Positions 1 through 8,004 are shown, counted from the first letter of the stretch. The stretch: 64,000 bases of DNA from Paenibacillus sp. USDA918EY (GCF_009870825.1 NZ_WTWY01000004.1:1-64000), one strand, 5' to 3'. Program-made: numbers and translations. The notes: generated by a model not told the origin, from the letters alone.

Positions 1-3
1 TGA

Positions 4-76
4 TGATCTGCAGTGGGCTCGAACCACTGACCCCCACCCTGTCAAGATGGTGCTCTCCCAGCTGAGCTAGCAGATC
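4..76 (-). tRNA. tRNA-Val (anticodon GAC)
   Basis: Read on the minus strand, the sequence folds as a complete 73-base cloverleaf. The acceptor stem GATCTGC pairs with GCAGATC. The D arm is GCTC/GAGC. The anticodon stem CCATC/GGTGG carries the loop TTGACAG, which gives anticodon GAC (valine). The T arm AGTGG/CCACT holds TTCGAGC, followed by discriminator A. The next genomic bases read TCA, so the CCA tail is not encoded and must be added by a nucleotidyltransferase. The anticodon arm closely resembles the Bacillus tRNA-Val(GAC). It may be the last gene of a cluster lying outside the window. Confidence 0.95.
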
Positions 77-153
77 GTATCGGAGAACAATTAATATAAT
101 ATCAGGCTGCGATTTAAGTGTCAACATTTTTTTGAAAAATATAAAACAGCGAC

Positions 154-173
154 CCTTCCGGCGATCCGGAAGG
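154..173. repeat. Perfect 8-bp hairpin in AT-rich spacer
   Basis: The arms CCTTCCGG and CCGGAAGG enclose a 4-base loop in the AT-rich spacer between the tRNA and the first small gene. A run of Ts follows about 15 bases downstream, which is too far for a canonical intrinsic terminator. I see nothing else definite between 77 and 324. Confidence 0.4.
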
Positions 174-324
174 CATATTAGACTACTATTTTTTTGGAAT
201 GAACGAATACTTCGCCGCATGATCCGGGAACAATGAGCGATAAAGCCTGTTTCAGGCCGTTGGCGTTTCGAAACGGGCAAAAAGGTTGTATAAGTGAGTA
301 AACCGGCTAAAGGAGTGGCATACC

Positions 325-501
325 ATGCCGAAAACATGGCGGTACAAAATTTGGGGCTGCTGCCTGATCGTTTGGCTTTCCGGCTGTTCGGCGGGCCAGT
401 CCAGCGCGAACAGCGGCGACGGCTCCCCGGTGATGAAAGATATCTACAACCGGTCGGTCCCGGCAGACGTGTACTCCAAAGGCGAAATCACCCCACCATG
501 A
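325..501 (+). CDS. Small lipoprotein, 58 aa
   Basis: This is a short gene for a probable membrane-anchored lipoprotein. The ATG follows AAAGGAG at a good distance. The product starts with basic residues (MPKTWRYK), a short hydrophobic stretch (CCLIVWL) and the lipobox LSGC, with C21 as the predicted lipidated cysteine. The remaining 37 residues are polar and Ser/Gly/Asp rich, ending in TPP. Only a signal peptide and a short tail are present, so it may act as a small surface peptide or be a relic of a longer lipoprotein. A longer overlapping frame starting at 294 lacks a ribosome site and looks random. A strong hairpin follows the stop. No family is recognised. Confidence 0.6.
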   Translation: MPKTWRYKIWGCCLIVWLSGCSAGQSSANSGDGSPVMKDIYNRSVPADVYSKGEITPP

Positions 502-517
502 TCATGCGACCAAGTGC

Positions 518-550
518 AAGAGAGGCAGCCGCCGCTGCCTCTCTTTATTC
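518..550 (+). terminator. Intrinsic terminator, 12-bp stem
   Basis: The stem GAGAGGCAGC/GCTGCCTCTC, extended by A-T pairs, encloses a 4-base loop and is followed by a T-rich tract. It ends the small lipoprotein gene on the plus strand. The stop codon of the small minus-strand gene overlaps its right foot, so it may serve both strands. Confidence 0.75.
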
Positions 551-655
551 TTCATCCCATTTGCGGGAATATCCTTTTTTCGTCACGTAAATAAAAGAAT
601 AGATCAATACGGCAGACATTACCGCGCAAAGAAAGATCGTGAACCCCATCCCCAT
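545..655 (-). CDS. Single-pass small membrane protein, 36 aa
   Basis: The predicted product is MGMGFTIFLCAVMSAVLIYS followed by FIYVTKKGYSRKWDEE. It has one hydrophobic segment (about residues 5-24) and a basic then acidic C-terminal tail, which is typical of small regulatory or accessory membrane proteins. The ATG is preceded by GGAGAGGAGCC and AAAGGG, so initiation is plausible. The codons give a compositionally coherent membrane peptide, unlike chance frames. The product is too short for family assignment. It converges with the small lipoprotein gene and shares its terminator hairpin. An internal ATG at codon 3 is a possible alternative start. Confidence 0.55.
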   Translation of the reverse strand: MGMGFTIFLCAVMSAVLIYSFIYVTKKGYSRKWDEE

Positions 656-792
656 ATCGCCCTTTCGGCTCCTCTCCGTGATTATAGCTTAACTATACAT
701 GAAATTCATTTTTTTGTATAATAATCGAACCGTGCTTTTTCGCAAATGGAAGCGGCAAACGGAACAATGAATGACGAAGGAGAGGTTTCATC

Positions 793-1239
793 ATGGCTGC
801 CGAAATCATCACCGTGACGACGCCGGAACAGCTGCAGCAAGCTCTGGACATCCGGAAGAAAGTATTTGTCGAGGAACAGCTCGTTCCCCTTGATCTTGAG
901 ATCGACGAGCACGATACGATCAGCGAAGACGCGCATCATATTTTGGTGCAGAACGAAGACGGGGGGTACGTCGCCACCGGGCGGCTGATCTACTACAATA
1001 ACGACACCGCCAAAATGCAGCGGATTGCCGTGCTTAAGGAGCATCGCCAAGGAGGGTACGGCCGCATTCTGTTGATGGCGCTCGAGAACCGCGCGCGCGA
1101 ACTGGGGCTGGCTTACTCCATTTTGGATGCGCAGTGCCAGGCCGAAGGCTTTTACGCCAAACAGGGCTACGAGACCATCTCCAAGGAACCTTTCGACGAC
1201 GCCGGCATTCCCCATGTCCGCATGAAAAAATCGCTGTAA
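793..1239 (+). CDS. GNAT family N-acetyltransferase (YjcF-like)
   Basis: This is a 148-residue acyl-CoA N-acyltransferase. The acetyl-CoA pyrophosphate-binding loop is RQGGYG at residues 85-90. The C-terminal half has the usual YAKQGYE beta-bulge segment (121-127) and ends FDDAGIPHVRMKK, a pattern shared with the B. subtilis YjcF/ElaA-type subgroup. The N-terminal VFVEEQLVPLDLEIDEHD also fits that subgroup. The ATG is preceded by AAGGAG with ordinary spacing. The substrate is unknown; members of this subgroup are assigned only as general acetyltransferases. It is followed by a separate small gene with its own ribosome site, and no operon partner hints at a pathway. Confidence 0.88.
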   Translation: MAAEIITVTTPEQLQQALDIRKKVFVEEQLVPLDLEIDEHDTISEDAHHILVQNEDGGYVATGRLIYYNNDTAKMQRIAVLKEHRQGGYGRILLMALENRARELGLAYSILDAQCQAEGFYAKQGYETISKEPFDDAGIPHVRMKKSL

Positions 1240-1321
1240 GGCGAATAACGGCTCTTTTGACAGGGGATGCTAAATGAAGCCCGCAAGCTGGGCATCTCAC
1301 CTGTAAAGGAGCGATGACACA

Positions 1322-1561
1322 ATGGGAACTCCAGGCCGTGAACATTTTATCGCCGTGCAAAAAAACGGTGACGGAGATTTGACTGCGTTCAAAACCTCGT
1401 CGGGGCGTGTCCTCAATTACGAGGAAGCGATGCAGGAAGTCAAGGCCGGTGCGATCGCCGGCGTGAACGTGTTTAAAGGAAGGGACGGGGAAATGTATAT
1501 CCGCGGCGACGCGGATGGCGATCCATCAAACAATTTGGATAATTTGCCCCGCTTTGAATAG
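1322..1561 (+). CDS. DUF3892 domain protein, 79 aa
   Basis: This is a small soluble protein of the DUF3892 type. The characteristic phrase LTAFKTSSGRVLNYEEAM lies near residues 20-37, and the chain ends with a Gly/Asp-rich GDADGDPSNNLDNLP segment. The family is widespread in Bacillales and has no established function. AAAGGAG lies just upstream of the ATG. The gene stands alone between the acetyltransferase and a terminator. Confidence 0.82.
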   Translation: MGTPGREHFIAVQKNGDGDLTAFKTSSGRVLNYEEAMQEVKAGAIAGVNVFKGRDGEMYIRGDADGDPSNNLDNLPRFE

Positions 1562-1570
1562 GATAACGCA

Positions 1571-1616
1571 AAAATCCGGTGCAAGCATGTCCCCATGCCT
1601 GCGCCGGATTTTTTTT
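1571..1616 (+). terminator. Intrinsic terminator after DUF3892 gene
   Basis: AAAATCCGG and CCGGATTTT form the base of an interrupted hairpin whose upper part pairs GCAAGCATG with CATGCCTGC. A run of at least eight Ts follows. Confidence 0.8.
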
Positions 1617-1680
1617 GGGCTCCCCGAAAAGCATCCGAACCCGCTTCGGAGCCGAAGACGCGCTTTGCGGGGGTTGTTTT
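1617..1680 (+). repeat. Intergenic terminator-like repeat, copy A
   Basis: This is a GC-rich block of the pattern CTCCCCG-AAAGC ... GAACCCGCTTCGGAGCC ... GCTTTGCGGGGG-TTGTTTT. The outer arms pair and the right arm ends in a T-rich tract. Related blocks occur near 7046 (right arm lost) and 31477, and more loosely near 61867. It follows directly on an already strong terminator. Confidence 0.55.
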
Positions 1681-1688
1681 GCGAAGCC

Positions 1689-2426
1689 TCAAACCGTATA
1701 AATGCGCCCCTGCTCCATGAAGGTCATGCCGGCCGTTTTGCCAACGAAATCATCTTTGTTGTCCCCGTAATGCATCAAATAAGTCATGCCGCGGATGCGT
1801 TCCGGAAGGCTCCTTAGCTCGGTCAGCGTCGTGTGGACGTTGCCCGGACCTTCAAGCTGGCAGTCGTGCATGATCATGCGGCACCCGCGCTGCTCGACCA
1901 ATCGCTCCAGCAGTTCGGGATCGAAGACCATGTCGGAGCTGTAGAACAGCTTTTCGTTTATGTACAGGGAATAGCTGTTTTTTCCCGGAATATGCCGGTT
2001 CGGGATCAGCTCCAACCGGATATGGTCCGAAATGTCATAAGGCTTGTTCGGCGCAAGCGGGCAAACCTCGAACAGATCTTCCAAGCAGGTGATTTCCCCT
2101 TCCTGATACAGGCCCCCCTTTAACGTATGCTCCCACAAGATTTCGGTCAACGTCTCGGCAATGTACAACTTGATTTTTCGTTTGTAGGTGAACTTCATTT
2201 TAAACCCGAGCTCTTCGAGCCCGCCGACATGATCCGCGTGGATATGGGTGATAAGCACGGCGTCCACGTCCTCGAAGGATTTGCCGAGCCGGTGCAGCGC
2301 AAGCGGAGCGGTCACTCCGCAATCGATCAAAAGCGTAAACGCACCGTCCCGAAGCAAAGCGTTGTTGTTGAAATAGTTTTTGGCAAAGGCGCTGCCCGTG
2401 CCGATCATTTGCAATTCCAAATTCAA
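1689..2426 (-). CDS. Metallo-beta-lactamase fold hydrolase
   Basis: This 245-residue MBL-fold protein contains the metal-binding signature H61-x-H63-x-D65-H66 ([10 protein letters not shown]) and later metal or active-site candidates in [21 protein letters not shown] and a C-terminal MHYGD. The arrangement resembles ribonuclease Z/AtsA-like or phosphodiesterase-type members rather than beta-lactamases. The substrate is unknown. The start is TTG, chosen because GGGAGG lies 9 bases upstream and no ATG gives a similar site. It is transcribed alone on the minus strand and converges with the DUF3892 gene. An AT-rich TATAAT-like box lies about 35 bases upstream. Confidence 0.85.
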   Translation of the reverse strand: MNLELQMIGTGSAFAKNYFNNNALLRDGAFTLLIDCGVTAPLALHRLGKSFEDVDAVLITHIHADHVGGLEELGFKMKFTYKRKIKLYIAETLTEILWEHTLKGGLYQEGEITCLEDLFEVCPLAPNKPYDISDHIRLELIPNRHIPGKNSYSLYINEKLFYSSDMVFDPELLERLVEQRGCRMIMHDCQLEGPGNVHTTLTELRSLPERIRGMTYLMHYGDNKDDFVGKTAGMTFMEQGRIYTV

Positions 2427-2538
2427 AACAATGTACCTCCCGCGTTGGTTTAGAATTCATTATATACCATAAGTTCCACTTTTGTTTTCATCTCCATACA
2501 ATGCAGCAAAGGCATTTAGGAAAGCGGGGGCTTAGGGC

Positions 2539-2727
2539 ATGGTTAAAGGCAAAAAACCGGCGAAAGCCAAAGGGGAAAAGGTTTATAAAGGCATGAGGCT
2601 CGTCACGTCGGATGTATGCGAAGCTTGCAAAACGCCTTGCGAACGCGGCATGGCCTATGCGGCACGCATGAGGGAACCCGGCGCCGTCGGCAAAGGCGTT
2701 CCTTGCATATTAACCAAGGTGAAATAA
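2539..2727 (+). CDS. Small cysteine-containing basic protein, 62 aa
   Basis: A lysine-rich N-terminus (MVKGKKPAKAKGEK) is followed by VCEACKTPC, giving cysteines at 27, 30 and 34, and a lone C56. The C-x2-C-x3-C arrangement suggests a metal-binding knuckle or a redox centre, but I recognise no named family. The ribosome site is modest, a G-rich stretch 5-15 bases upstream. A clean terminator follows the stop, which supports a real single-gene unit. Confidence 0.6.
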   Translation: MVKGKKPAKAKGEKVYKGMRLVTSDVCEACKTPCERGMAYAARMREPGAVGKGVPCILTKVK

Positions 2728-2750
2728 ACGCCTTGCACGAACACAACCCA

Positions 2751-2776
2751 AACCTGCGCGATTGCGCAGGTTTTTT
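2751..2776 (+). terminator. Intrinsic terminator
   Basis: The arms AACCTGCGC and GCGCAGGTT enclose the loop GATT and run into six Ts. Confidence 0.88.
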
Positions 2777-2859
2777 CGATACCAAGAACGCGCATTTCAA
2801 TTTTTAGGAAATTTCAGAGTTGAAAAATTAACCTGATAAAAGGATGGTTGGACCGCAAC

Positions 2860-2887
2860 TTGCGTACTTACTTTTAGTATATATATA
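2860..2887 (+). promoter_or_regulatory. Putative sigma-A promoter for the secreted protein gene
   Basis: TTGCGT and TATATA are separated by 16 bases, about 35 bases upstream of the ATG of the secreted copper-amine-oxidase-N-like protein. The -10 register is ambiguous inside the TATATATATAC run. Confidence 0.4.
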
Positions 2888-2920
2888 CAACAGCATGAAG
2901 GAAATGGAGGGAATTAAAGG

Positions 2921-3478
2921 ATGAGAAACTGGAAAAAGATATTGGTATGCGTCTTCGCCTTCTCCCTGATGGGCAGCTCCGTCATGTTCGCGGATTCGGT
3001 GTCCCAGAAGATCCGGGTTTGGATCAACGGCCAGGAAGTGCAGGACGGCGGTTACGTCATCGACGGCAAAACCTATGTCCCTATCAGGGAATTCAACGGT
3101 GTGGTCACGTACGACGGCGATTCCAACCAGGTGAAATTCATTAAGCCGAATGTGCATATTTTCCTGTTCAAAGGCGATACGGTGTTCGGCAATGTCAATA
3201 AAGGCAAGCTGAAATTCAACGTATTTTGCCAAGTGGACAGCCTTTCGGAGAACGTGTCTTCCGTCAAAGTCGCCATCACCGATCCGTCGGGCAACGTGAA
3301 GGACATCCAGTCGCAGGATCTCGGCAGCGGCCAAAAGGACAATTTTTGGTTCCGCACATACGATTTTACATACGACTTTAAGGTGGCCGGCAAATACAAG
3401 GTTGGATTTTACATAAAAGCTTCCAAAAACGCCGATTACGAACTGGTTGCCGAAAAAGTGATCACCGCTCTGAATTAA
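2921..3478 (+). CDS. Secreted copper amine oxidase N-terminal-like domain protein
   Basis: This is a 185-residue exported protein. Residues 1-25 form a signal peptide, with a basic MRNWKK start, a hydrophobic core and a probable cleavage after MFA. Residues about 33-75 (VWINGQEVQDGGYVIDGKTYVPI) match the copper amine oxidase N-terminal-like repeat that is common in secreted Paenibacillus proteins, where it acts as a wall- or polymer-associated module and not as an enzyme. The rest is a beta-rich domain without catalytic motifs that I can identify. A GGAGGGAATTAAAGG ribosome site precedes the ATG. The role is probably at the cell envelope; the ligand is unknown. Confidence 0.75.
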   Translation: MRNWKKILVCVFAFSLMGSSVMFADSVSQKIRVWINGQEVQDGGYVIDGKTYVPIREFNGVVTYDGDSNQVKFIKPNVHIFLFKGDTVFGNVNKGKLKFNVFCQVDSLSENVSSVKVAITDPSGNVKDIQSQDLGSGQKDNFWFRTYDFTYDFKVAGKYKVGFYIKASKNADYELVAEKVITALN

Positions 3479-3503
3479 AAACCCCTTTTTGGAATAGGAT
3501 AAA

Positions 3504-3532
3504 TTGACCAGAGCCTTCCGGCGTGATACGAT
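3504..3532 (+). promoter_or_regulatory. Putative sigma-A promoter for DUF1292 gene
   Basis: TTGACC and TACGAT are spaced by 17 bases and lie about 40 bases upstream of the start codon. Confidence 0.55.
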
Positions 3533-3572
3533 ACGAAGGTATGACTATATAACCTAAAGCGAGGTTTTTGTA

Positions 3573-3887
3573 ATGAGCGATCACACACATGAGCACGGCG
3601 ATGCATGCGGCCATGACCATGATCACGATCATGAGCATGAAGAATTTGTTTTGACGCTGACCGATGAGCAAGGAAACGATGTAGAGATGGTTCTTGTCGA
3701 AACGTTTGACGTTGGCGAGAATTTGTACGCATTGCTGCTCGAGCGTGAAAATCCGGAAGCTGACGGCATCATTCTGCGCGTGGAAGAAGAAAACGATGAG
3801 ATGATGCTTTACAATATTGAAGACGAAGAAGAATGGAATGCTGTGGAAGCGGCTTACAACGAGCTCGTTGCCCAGCTGGAAGACTGA
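3573..3887 (+). CDS. DUF1292 protein with His-rich N-terminus
   Basis: This 104-residue acidic protein belongs to the DUF1292 (YrzB-like) family, recognised by FVLTLTDEQGNDVEM, the central YALLLER segment and the EEEWNAVEAAYNEL C-terminus. The family is conserved in Firmicutes and of unknown function. In B. subtilis yrzB lies beside the Holliday-junction resolvase gene, whereas here it stands alone. The first 24 residues are unusually rich in histidine and acidic residues (HTHEHGDACGHDHDHDHEH), which would be able to bind divalent metals. A ribosome site lies in AAAGCGAGG before the ATG. It has its own promoter and a bidirectional terminator. Confidence 0.85.
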   Translation: MSDHTHEHGDACGHDHDHDHEHEEFVLTLTDEQGNDVEMVLVETFDVGENLYALLLERENPEADGIILRVEEENDEMMLYNIEDEEEWNAVEAAYNELVAQLED

Positions 3888-3916
3888 TTCTTCGCGAAGC
3901 GCCCCGAACGTAAAGA

Positions 3917-3951
3917 AACCCGGCACCGCGATAAGCGGTACCGGGTTATTT
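3917..3951. terminator. Bidirectional terminator between DUF1292 gene and speA
   Basis: The arms AACCCGGCACCGC and GCGGTACCGGGTT differ by one wobble position and enclose a 5-base loop. ATTTTG follows on the plus strand, and TTTCTTTA lies beyond the stem on the minus strand. It separates two convergent genes. Confidence 0.78.
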
Positions 3952-3966
3952 TGTTTCCTTTTCGGA

Positions 3967-5442
3967 TTAGAAGATCGGATCGGTTTCGACGATGACCTTG
4001 ACGTTTTGGATATAGCGGTCCTCAGGTCCTTTGACGGGAAGGCCGACATCCACATGATCCACGATGTAATCGATGTTGTCCTGGGAAATGACTTCGCCCG
4101 GAAGCAGGATCGGAATTCCCGGAGGATAGACATAAATGAACTCGGCGATGATCCGGCCGGCGGATTCCTTGAACGGAATCACTTCCGTGTCCCCGTAGAA
4201 AGCATCCCTTGGAATGAGGGAGAGCTGGGGAATTTCCGGAATTTTGACGATCAGTTCATTGGCCGTGTTGACGTTGTAATACGTTTCCGACAGCTTGCGG
4301 AGAGCTTCAAGCAGGATCGAAACCGTCTCCTCGTTGTCGCCCGGCGTGACCAGGCAAAGGATGTTGTACATATCGCTCAGCTCGACTTCGATGTTGAAAT
4401 GATCGCGCAGCCAGTTTTCCGTTTCGTAACCGGTAATGCCCAAATGGCGGACATGGATGGTCAGCTTGGTCGGATCGTAATCGAACGTGGCTTCCCCTCC
4501 GAGGATTTCGTCCCCGAAGCAGTACAAGCCGTCGATTTCGTTGATGCTGCGGCGGGCTTTTTGCGCGAGCTCAATCGTTTTTTGCGCCATGTCGTGGCCG
4601 TTGATCGCCAAATTGCGCCGGGACGTGTCCAGCGATGCCAGCAGCAGGTACGAGGTCGAGGTGGTCGTCAGCATGCTGATGATCGTCTGCACGCGCTGCG
4701 GGTTGACGTAACCGTTTTTCGTGTTCAGATTCAGCACCGAGCTTTGCGTCATGGAGCCCCCAAGCTTGTGGACGCTTGTGGCGGCCATGTCCGCGCCGGC
4801 TTCCATCGCCGACATCGGCAAATCCTCATGGAAATGGATGAGCACGCCGTGAGCTTCGTCCACGAGGACGGGCACATGGCGGCTATGGGCCAGGTCGACG
4901 ATTTCCTTCAGGTTGGCGCAAACGCCAAAGTACGTCGGATTGATGACGAGCACCGCTTTCGCATCCGGATGGCGGTCCAGGGCGCGCTGTACGGATTTGG
5001 TCGTGATGCCGTGGTCGATGCCCAGATTCTCGTCGCGGGCCGGGGAGACGAATACCGGTTTGGCGCCCGAAAAAATGATGGCGGACATGACCGATTTGTG
5101 AATGTTGCGGGGGACGATGATTTTTTCTCCCGGCGAGCATACGGACAGGATCATCGTCATGATGGCGCCGCTTGTCCCCTGCACGCTAAAATAAGTATAA
5201 TCCGCGCCGAAGGCGTCGGCGGCAAGCTTTTGCGATTCTTCGATGACGCCGGTCGGCTGGTGCAGGTCATCCAGCGGCGCAATGTTGATCAAATCTATGG
5301 ATAGGGCGTTGTCGCCGATAAACTCTCTGAACTCGGCGTCGGTTCCCATGCCCTTTTTATGTCCGGGAATATGAAACTGTACGGGATTTTTTGCCGCATG
5401 CTCCTTCAGAGCGGTAAATAGCGGCGTACGGCGATGGTCCAT
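3967..5442 (-). CDS. speA: Arginine decarboxylase (PLP-dependent, fold-type I)
   Basis: This 491-residue enzyme of the Orn/Lys/Arg decarboxylase class makes agmatine from arginine, the entry to polyamine synthesis in Bacillales. The PLP lysine is K226 in SVHKLGGSMTQ, and the DEAHG motif at 195-199 holds the cofactor-binding aspartate and histidine. The N-terminal FHIPGHKKG (23-31) is diagnostic of this family. Length and motif order match B. subtilis SpeA; lysine or ornithine specificity cannot be excluded from sequence alone. AAAGG lies upstream of the ATG. speE/speB partners are not adjacent, so it is a single-gene unit with a good promoter. Confidence 0.88.
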   Translation of the reverse strand: MDHRRTPLFTALKEHAAKNPVQFHIPGHKKGMGTDAEFREFIGDNALSIDLINIAPLDDLHQPTGVIEESQKLAADAFGADYTYFSVQGTSGAIMTMILSVCSPGEKIIVPRNIHKSVMSAIIFSGAKPVFVSPARDENLGIDHGITTKSVQRALDRHPDAKAVLVINPTYFGVCANLKEIVDLAHSRHVPVLVDEAHGVLIHFHEDLPMSAMEAGADMAATSVHKLGGSMTQSSVLNLNTKNGYVNPQRVQTIISMLTTTSTSYLLLASLDTSRRNLAINGHDMAQKTIELAQKARRSINEIDGLYCFGDEILGGEATFDYDPTKLTIHVRHLGITGYETENWLRDHFNIEVELSDMYNILCLVTPGDNEETVSILLEALRKLSETYYNVNTANELIVKIPEIPQLSLIPRDAFYGDTEVIPFKESAGRIIAEFIYVYPPGIPILLPGEVISQDNIDYIVDHVDVGLPVKGPEDRYIQNVKVIVETDPIF

Positions 5443-5485
5443 CGTATGCTGTCACAACCTTTCATCTGTTAAAATTACAAGGATG

Positions 5486-5513
5486 AGTATAGCAAAATGG
5501 GGGGCGATTGCAA
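5486..5513 (-). promoter_or_regulatory. Putative speA promoter
   Basis: On the minus strand TTGCAA and TATACT are spaced by 16 bases, and the -10 box is preceded by TGC (extended -10). It lies about 45 bases upstream of the speA start. Confidence 0.55.
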
Positions 5514-5636
5514 GCACGCATTTTGCTCCCTCGTGAAAATATGGAAAGATTATGGGGTACATTATAAATATGCTTCATTTTCATGCCTGGATTTATGAAT
5601 GGAAATTTCGCCAACAAGGAATAAAGGAGTGAGAAC

Positions 5637-6932
5637 ATGCCGCCGAAAGCGGGAGCGGCTGCCGCCGTGCAACGGCTGCGGTCCCCCTTTTTTATAGGAC
5701 TGCTTATCATCATCTTTTTGGTCGAATTCATGAAAGGATCGCTGCTAGTGGCCGTATTGCCCGTATATATGAAAAACTCGCTCGGGCTGTCGGCCCATAC
5801 GATCGGAATCGCGTTTTCCCTTCAGTATATCGGCGATAACCTGTTTCGGAGCCCGTTCGGATGGATCGGGGAAAGGCTTGGGTACCGGAAAACGATGGCA
5901 GGGGCGTTAATCATGACGGTTATTGCCGTTTGCATGATTGCGTTTTTATCGGGGGCGCTTTGGCTATCGTTGGCCTGCTTTATTCTCGGGCTGGGCACGT
6001 CGCCGCTGTGGCCGACCGCCATGACGGGGACGACGGAAATATCGGGGCCGCGAGGCAGCAACGGGCAGGCGATGGGGACGCTGGAAATGGCTTCGCTCGC
6101 CGGCACCGGCTCCGGGCCGATCGTCATGAATTTTTTGATGGACCGGACAGAAAAAAATTATCATACCGCTTTTTTGATCCTGATCGGCGTCGGCATCATT
6201 TTGGTGCTTGTCGCGCTTATGCTGCCGTCAAAAGTGAAAATCCCGCTCCATGCGGCGGCCGCATCGGCGGCTGAAGCGGGGAGAGGTTTTATGGCGGTTT
6301 TCGGCGGCAAGCTCGTCCAACTGTTCGGAAGCGTCAAGGCGACGCTGCACGAAGTCAGAACGACGCTGAAGGTGAGCTGGATGGTATATCCCGCGCTGTT
6401 TCTTCAATCGTTCGTCATCGGGCTTTTAAGTCCGGTCATCACGTTATACGTGCAAAACGAGCTCCGCCTTTCGCCGAACATGTACAGCCTGCTGCTGATC
6501 GCCGGGGGAGGAATTACGGTACTGGCCTTGATTCCGAGCGGCAAGCTCATCGACCGGTTCGGAACGGGACCGTTTTTGAATACGGGGTTCCTGCTGGCCG
6601 CGTGTTCGCTCAGCGTCTTTTCGATGGTGCGTTCCTTGCCGCTGATTTTTGTTTTCGTATGCATTGTCGGCGTCAGCTACGCGATGATCCTCCCCGGCTG
6701 GAACACCTTCGTGTCGCAGCTGGTTCCCAAAGGCGAGCGCGGGGCGGTATGGGGATTTTTCCTTACGCTGCAAGGGTCGGGAATGGTCGTGGGGCCGATC
6801 GTGTCCGGCCAGCTGTGGGACAGGCTGGGGCATTCGTCGCCATTTTTGGCCAGCGCGATCGTGATGGCATTGCTTTTCGTGATCCACCTTATCCTCTCGC
6901 GGCGAATGAAGGCCGCACTCCAAGTCTCTTGA
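5637..6932 (+). CDS. MFS transporter, 12-TM class
   Basis: This is a 431-residue integral membrane protein of the major facilitator superfamily. Hydrophobic segments appear in two groups of six, separated by a longer basic/amphipathic loop around residues 200-245. The loop between helices 2 and 3 carries the MFS signature-like FGWIGERLGYRKT. It is probably a proton-driven exporter or drug-efflux-type carrier; the substrate cannot be inferred. AAGGAGTGAGAAC precedes the ATG. The gene stands alone and ends in a very strong terminator. Confidence 0.85.
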   Translation: MPPKAGAAAAVQRLRSPFFIGLLIIIFLVEFMKGSLLVAVLPVYMKNSLGLSAHTIGIAFSLQYIGDNLFRSPFGWIGERLGYRKTMAGALIMTVIAVCMIAFLSGALWLSLACFILGLGTSPLWPTAMTGTTEISGPRGSNGQAMGTLEMASLAGTGSGPIVMNFLMDRTEKNYHTAFLILIGVGIILVLVALMLPSKVKIPLHAAAASAAEAGRGFMAVFGGKLVQLFGSVKATLHEVRTTLKVSWMVYPALFLQSFVIGLLSPVITLYVQNELRLSPNMYSLLLIAGGGITVLALIPSGKLIDRFGTGPFLNTGFLLAACSLSVFSMVRSLPLIFVFVCIVGVSYAMILPGWNTFVSQLVPKGERGAVWGFFLTLQGSGMVVGPIVSGQLWDRLGHSSPFLASAIVMALLFVIHLILSRRMKAALQVS

Positions 6933-6971
6933 ACGCGCCATGACCCAGGTAGCCAATGCTTGGAAAACAAC

Positions 6972-7022
6972 AAAAGCTGCATCCGTTCCGGCGATTCGCC
7001 GCGAACGGACTGCAGCTTTTTT
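6972..7022 (+). terminator. Strong intrinsic terminator after MFS gene
   Basis: A 10-bp stem (AAAAGCTGCA/TGCAGCTTTT) is capped by a second stem, TCCGTTC with CGAACGGA, and an inner CGGCG/CGCCG. A T run follows. Confidence 0.9.
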
Positions 7023-7045
7023 AACATTGCAGCGTTGCAAATTTC

Positions 7046-7100
7046 GGGGCTCCCCGCAAAGTACCTGAATCAGCTTCGAAGCCAAGGCACCACGTGTTAG
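7046..7100 (+). repeat. Intergenic repeat, copy B (right arm lost)
   Basis: The left half GGGGCTCCCCGCAAAGTACC and the centre CAGCTTCGAAGCC-AAGGC match copies near 1617 and 31477. The expected right arm (CTTTGCGGGG plus T tract) is replaced by ACGTGTTAG, so this copy looks degraded. Confidence 0.5.
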
Positions 7101-7108
7101 TTAAACGG

Positions 7109-7732
7109 CTAAAACGCCATTTTGTACAGGGGAAGCAGCGTCTCGAAGGTGGATTGGATCAGGGAGACCAGCTCCGGTCCGTTTTCCAGCACCGCTTCGC
7201 CTTTCGGGATGCGAAGGCCGCAAAGCACTTCGGCTTTTTTTACTTTTTCCAGCCTTTCCGCCATCTGCGAGAAGTCTTTTGCGCTCATCTCCGCATGGGG
7301 CGTGAAGCCCGGATCCATATGGTCCATAGACCAATAGAAATGGTCCGGCAAGCTTTTTTTCACTTTGCTGCGGTTCTTTTCGAGATGCTTCGCGAAAACC
7401 ACCTTGTTTTGGCTTTCGTAAATGACGGCAAAAATGATGAACAGATGGGATTCGAACATCCCGACCTGAAAATGGGGCAGCGCTTTGTATCCCCTTTTGC
7501 TGGCCGCCCAGGCTACCCAAGTGTCATTGGGCGGATTGATGGTGCGGCGGGCGTGTTTGGCCACATGGGGGAACATTTCTTCGCCGCACAGCGCCGACAG
7601 GAACGGAGTCATTTCCCGCCCCAGCTCCTCGAGCTTCGGTCTGACGTTTGCGATCAAAGCTTCCATCCGGGGTTCGAGCCCGGGCACGGTAAAAACTTCA
7701 AAATCCTTGGATCGGAATCCTTCAAACGGCAT
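7109..7732 (-). CDS. UPF0637 / DUF1054 protein (YktB-like)
   Basis: This 207-residue soluble protein matches the YktB (DUF1054, UPF0637) family over its full length. Recognisable segments include the FEGFRSKDFEVFTVPGLE start, INPPNDTWVAWAASKRGYKA in the middle and the HFYWSMDHMDP segment. Family members have a single compact alpha/beta domain and no established biochemical role. GAGGAGGCGCAAC precedes the ATG, a strong ribosome site. The gene is single and converges with the MFS transporter. Confidence 0.87.
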   Translation of the reverse strand: MPFEGFRSKDFEVFTVPGLEPRMEALIANVRPKLEELGREMTPFLSALCGEEMFPHVAKHARRTINPPNDTWVAWAASKRGYKALPHFQVGMFESHLFIIFAVIYESQNKVVFAKHLEKNRSKVKKSLPDHFYWSMDHMDPGFTPHAEMSAKDFSQMAERLEKVKKAEVLCGLRIPKGEAVLENGPELVSLIQSTFETLLPLYKMAF

Positions 7733-8004
7733 GTTGCGCCTCCTCTAGTACGATGGATGTGACGTTTATTTTAACCTGGCCGCGCACGCTCAGCTGCCTG
7801 TTTGGCAGAGGCGGGAGGCGGGTAAAAATAGTCAATAAACCAAGTTACCCTTACATAAGATAAAGTATAAAATAGAACAAAACCTTTTTTCAACGTACCC
7901 GGGACGTTAAAACATTCACCCTTTCCCGCAACGCAAAGTCATGCATAATCCTAAAGTCGCAGGTTGTTCGTCAAAGGCGGTCCAAAACTGAAGGAGGGAG
8001 TGCC

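Noticed and set aside
294-590. 98-codon frame overlapping the small lipoprotein gene
   Set aside because: It lacks a ribosome site, runs through the terminator hairpin and is compositionally random; the overlapping 58-codon frame has both a ribosome site and a lipobox.
3817-5304. 495-codon open frame antisense to speA
   Set aside because: It starts inside the DUF1292 gene and runs through the bidirectional terminator. It has no protein family features.
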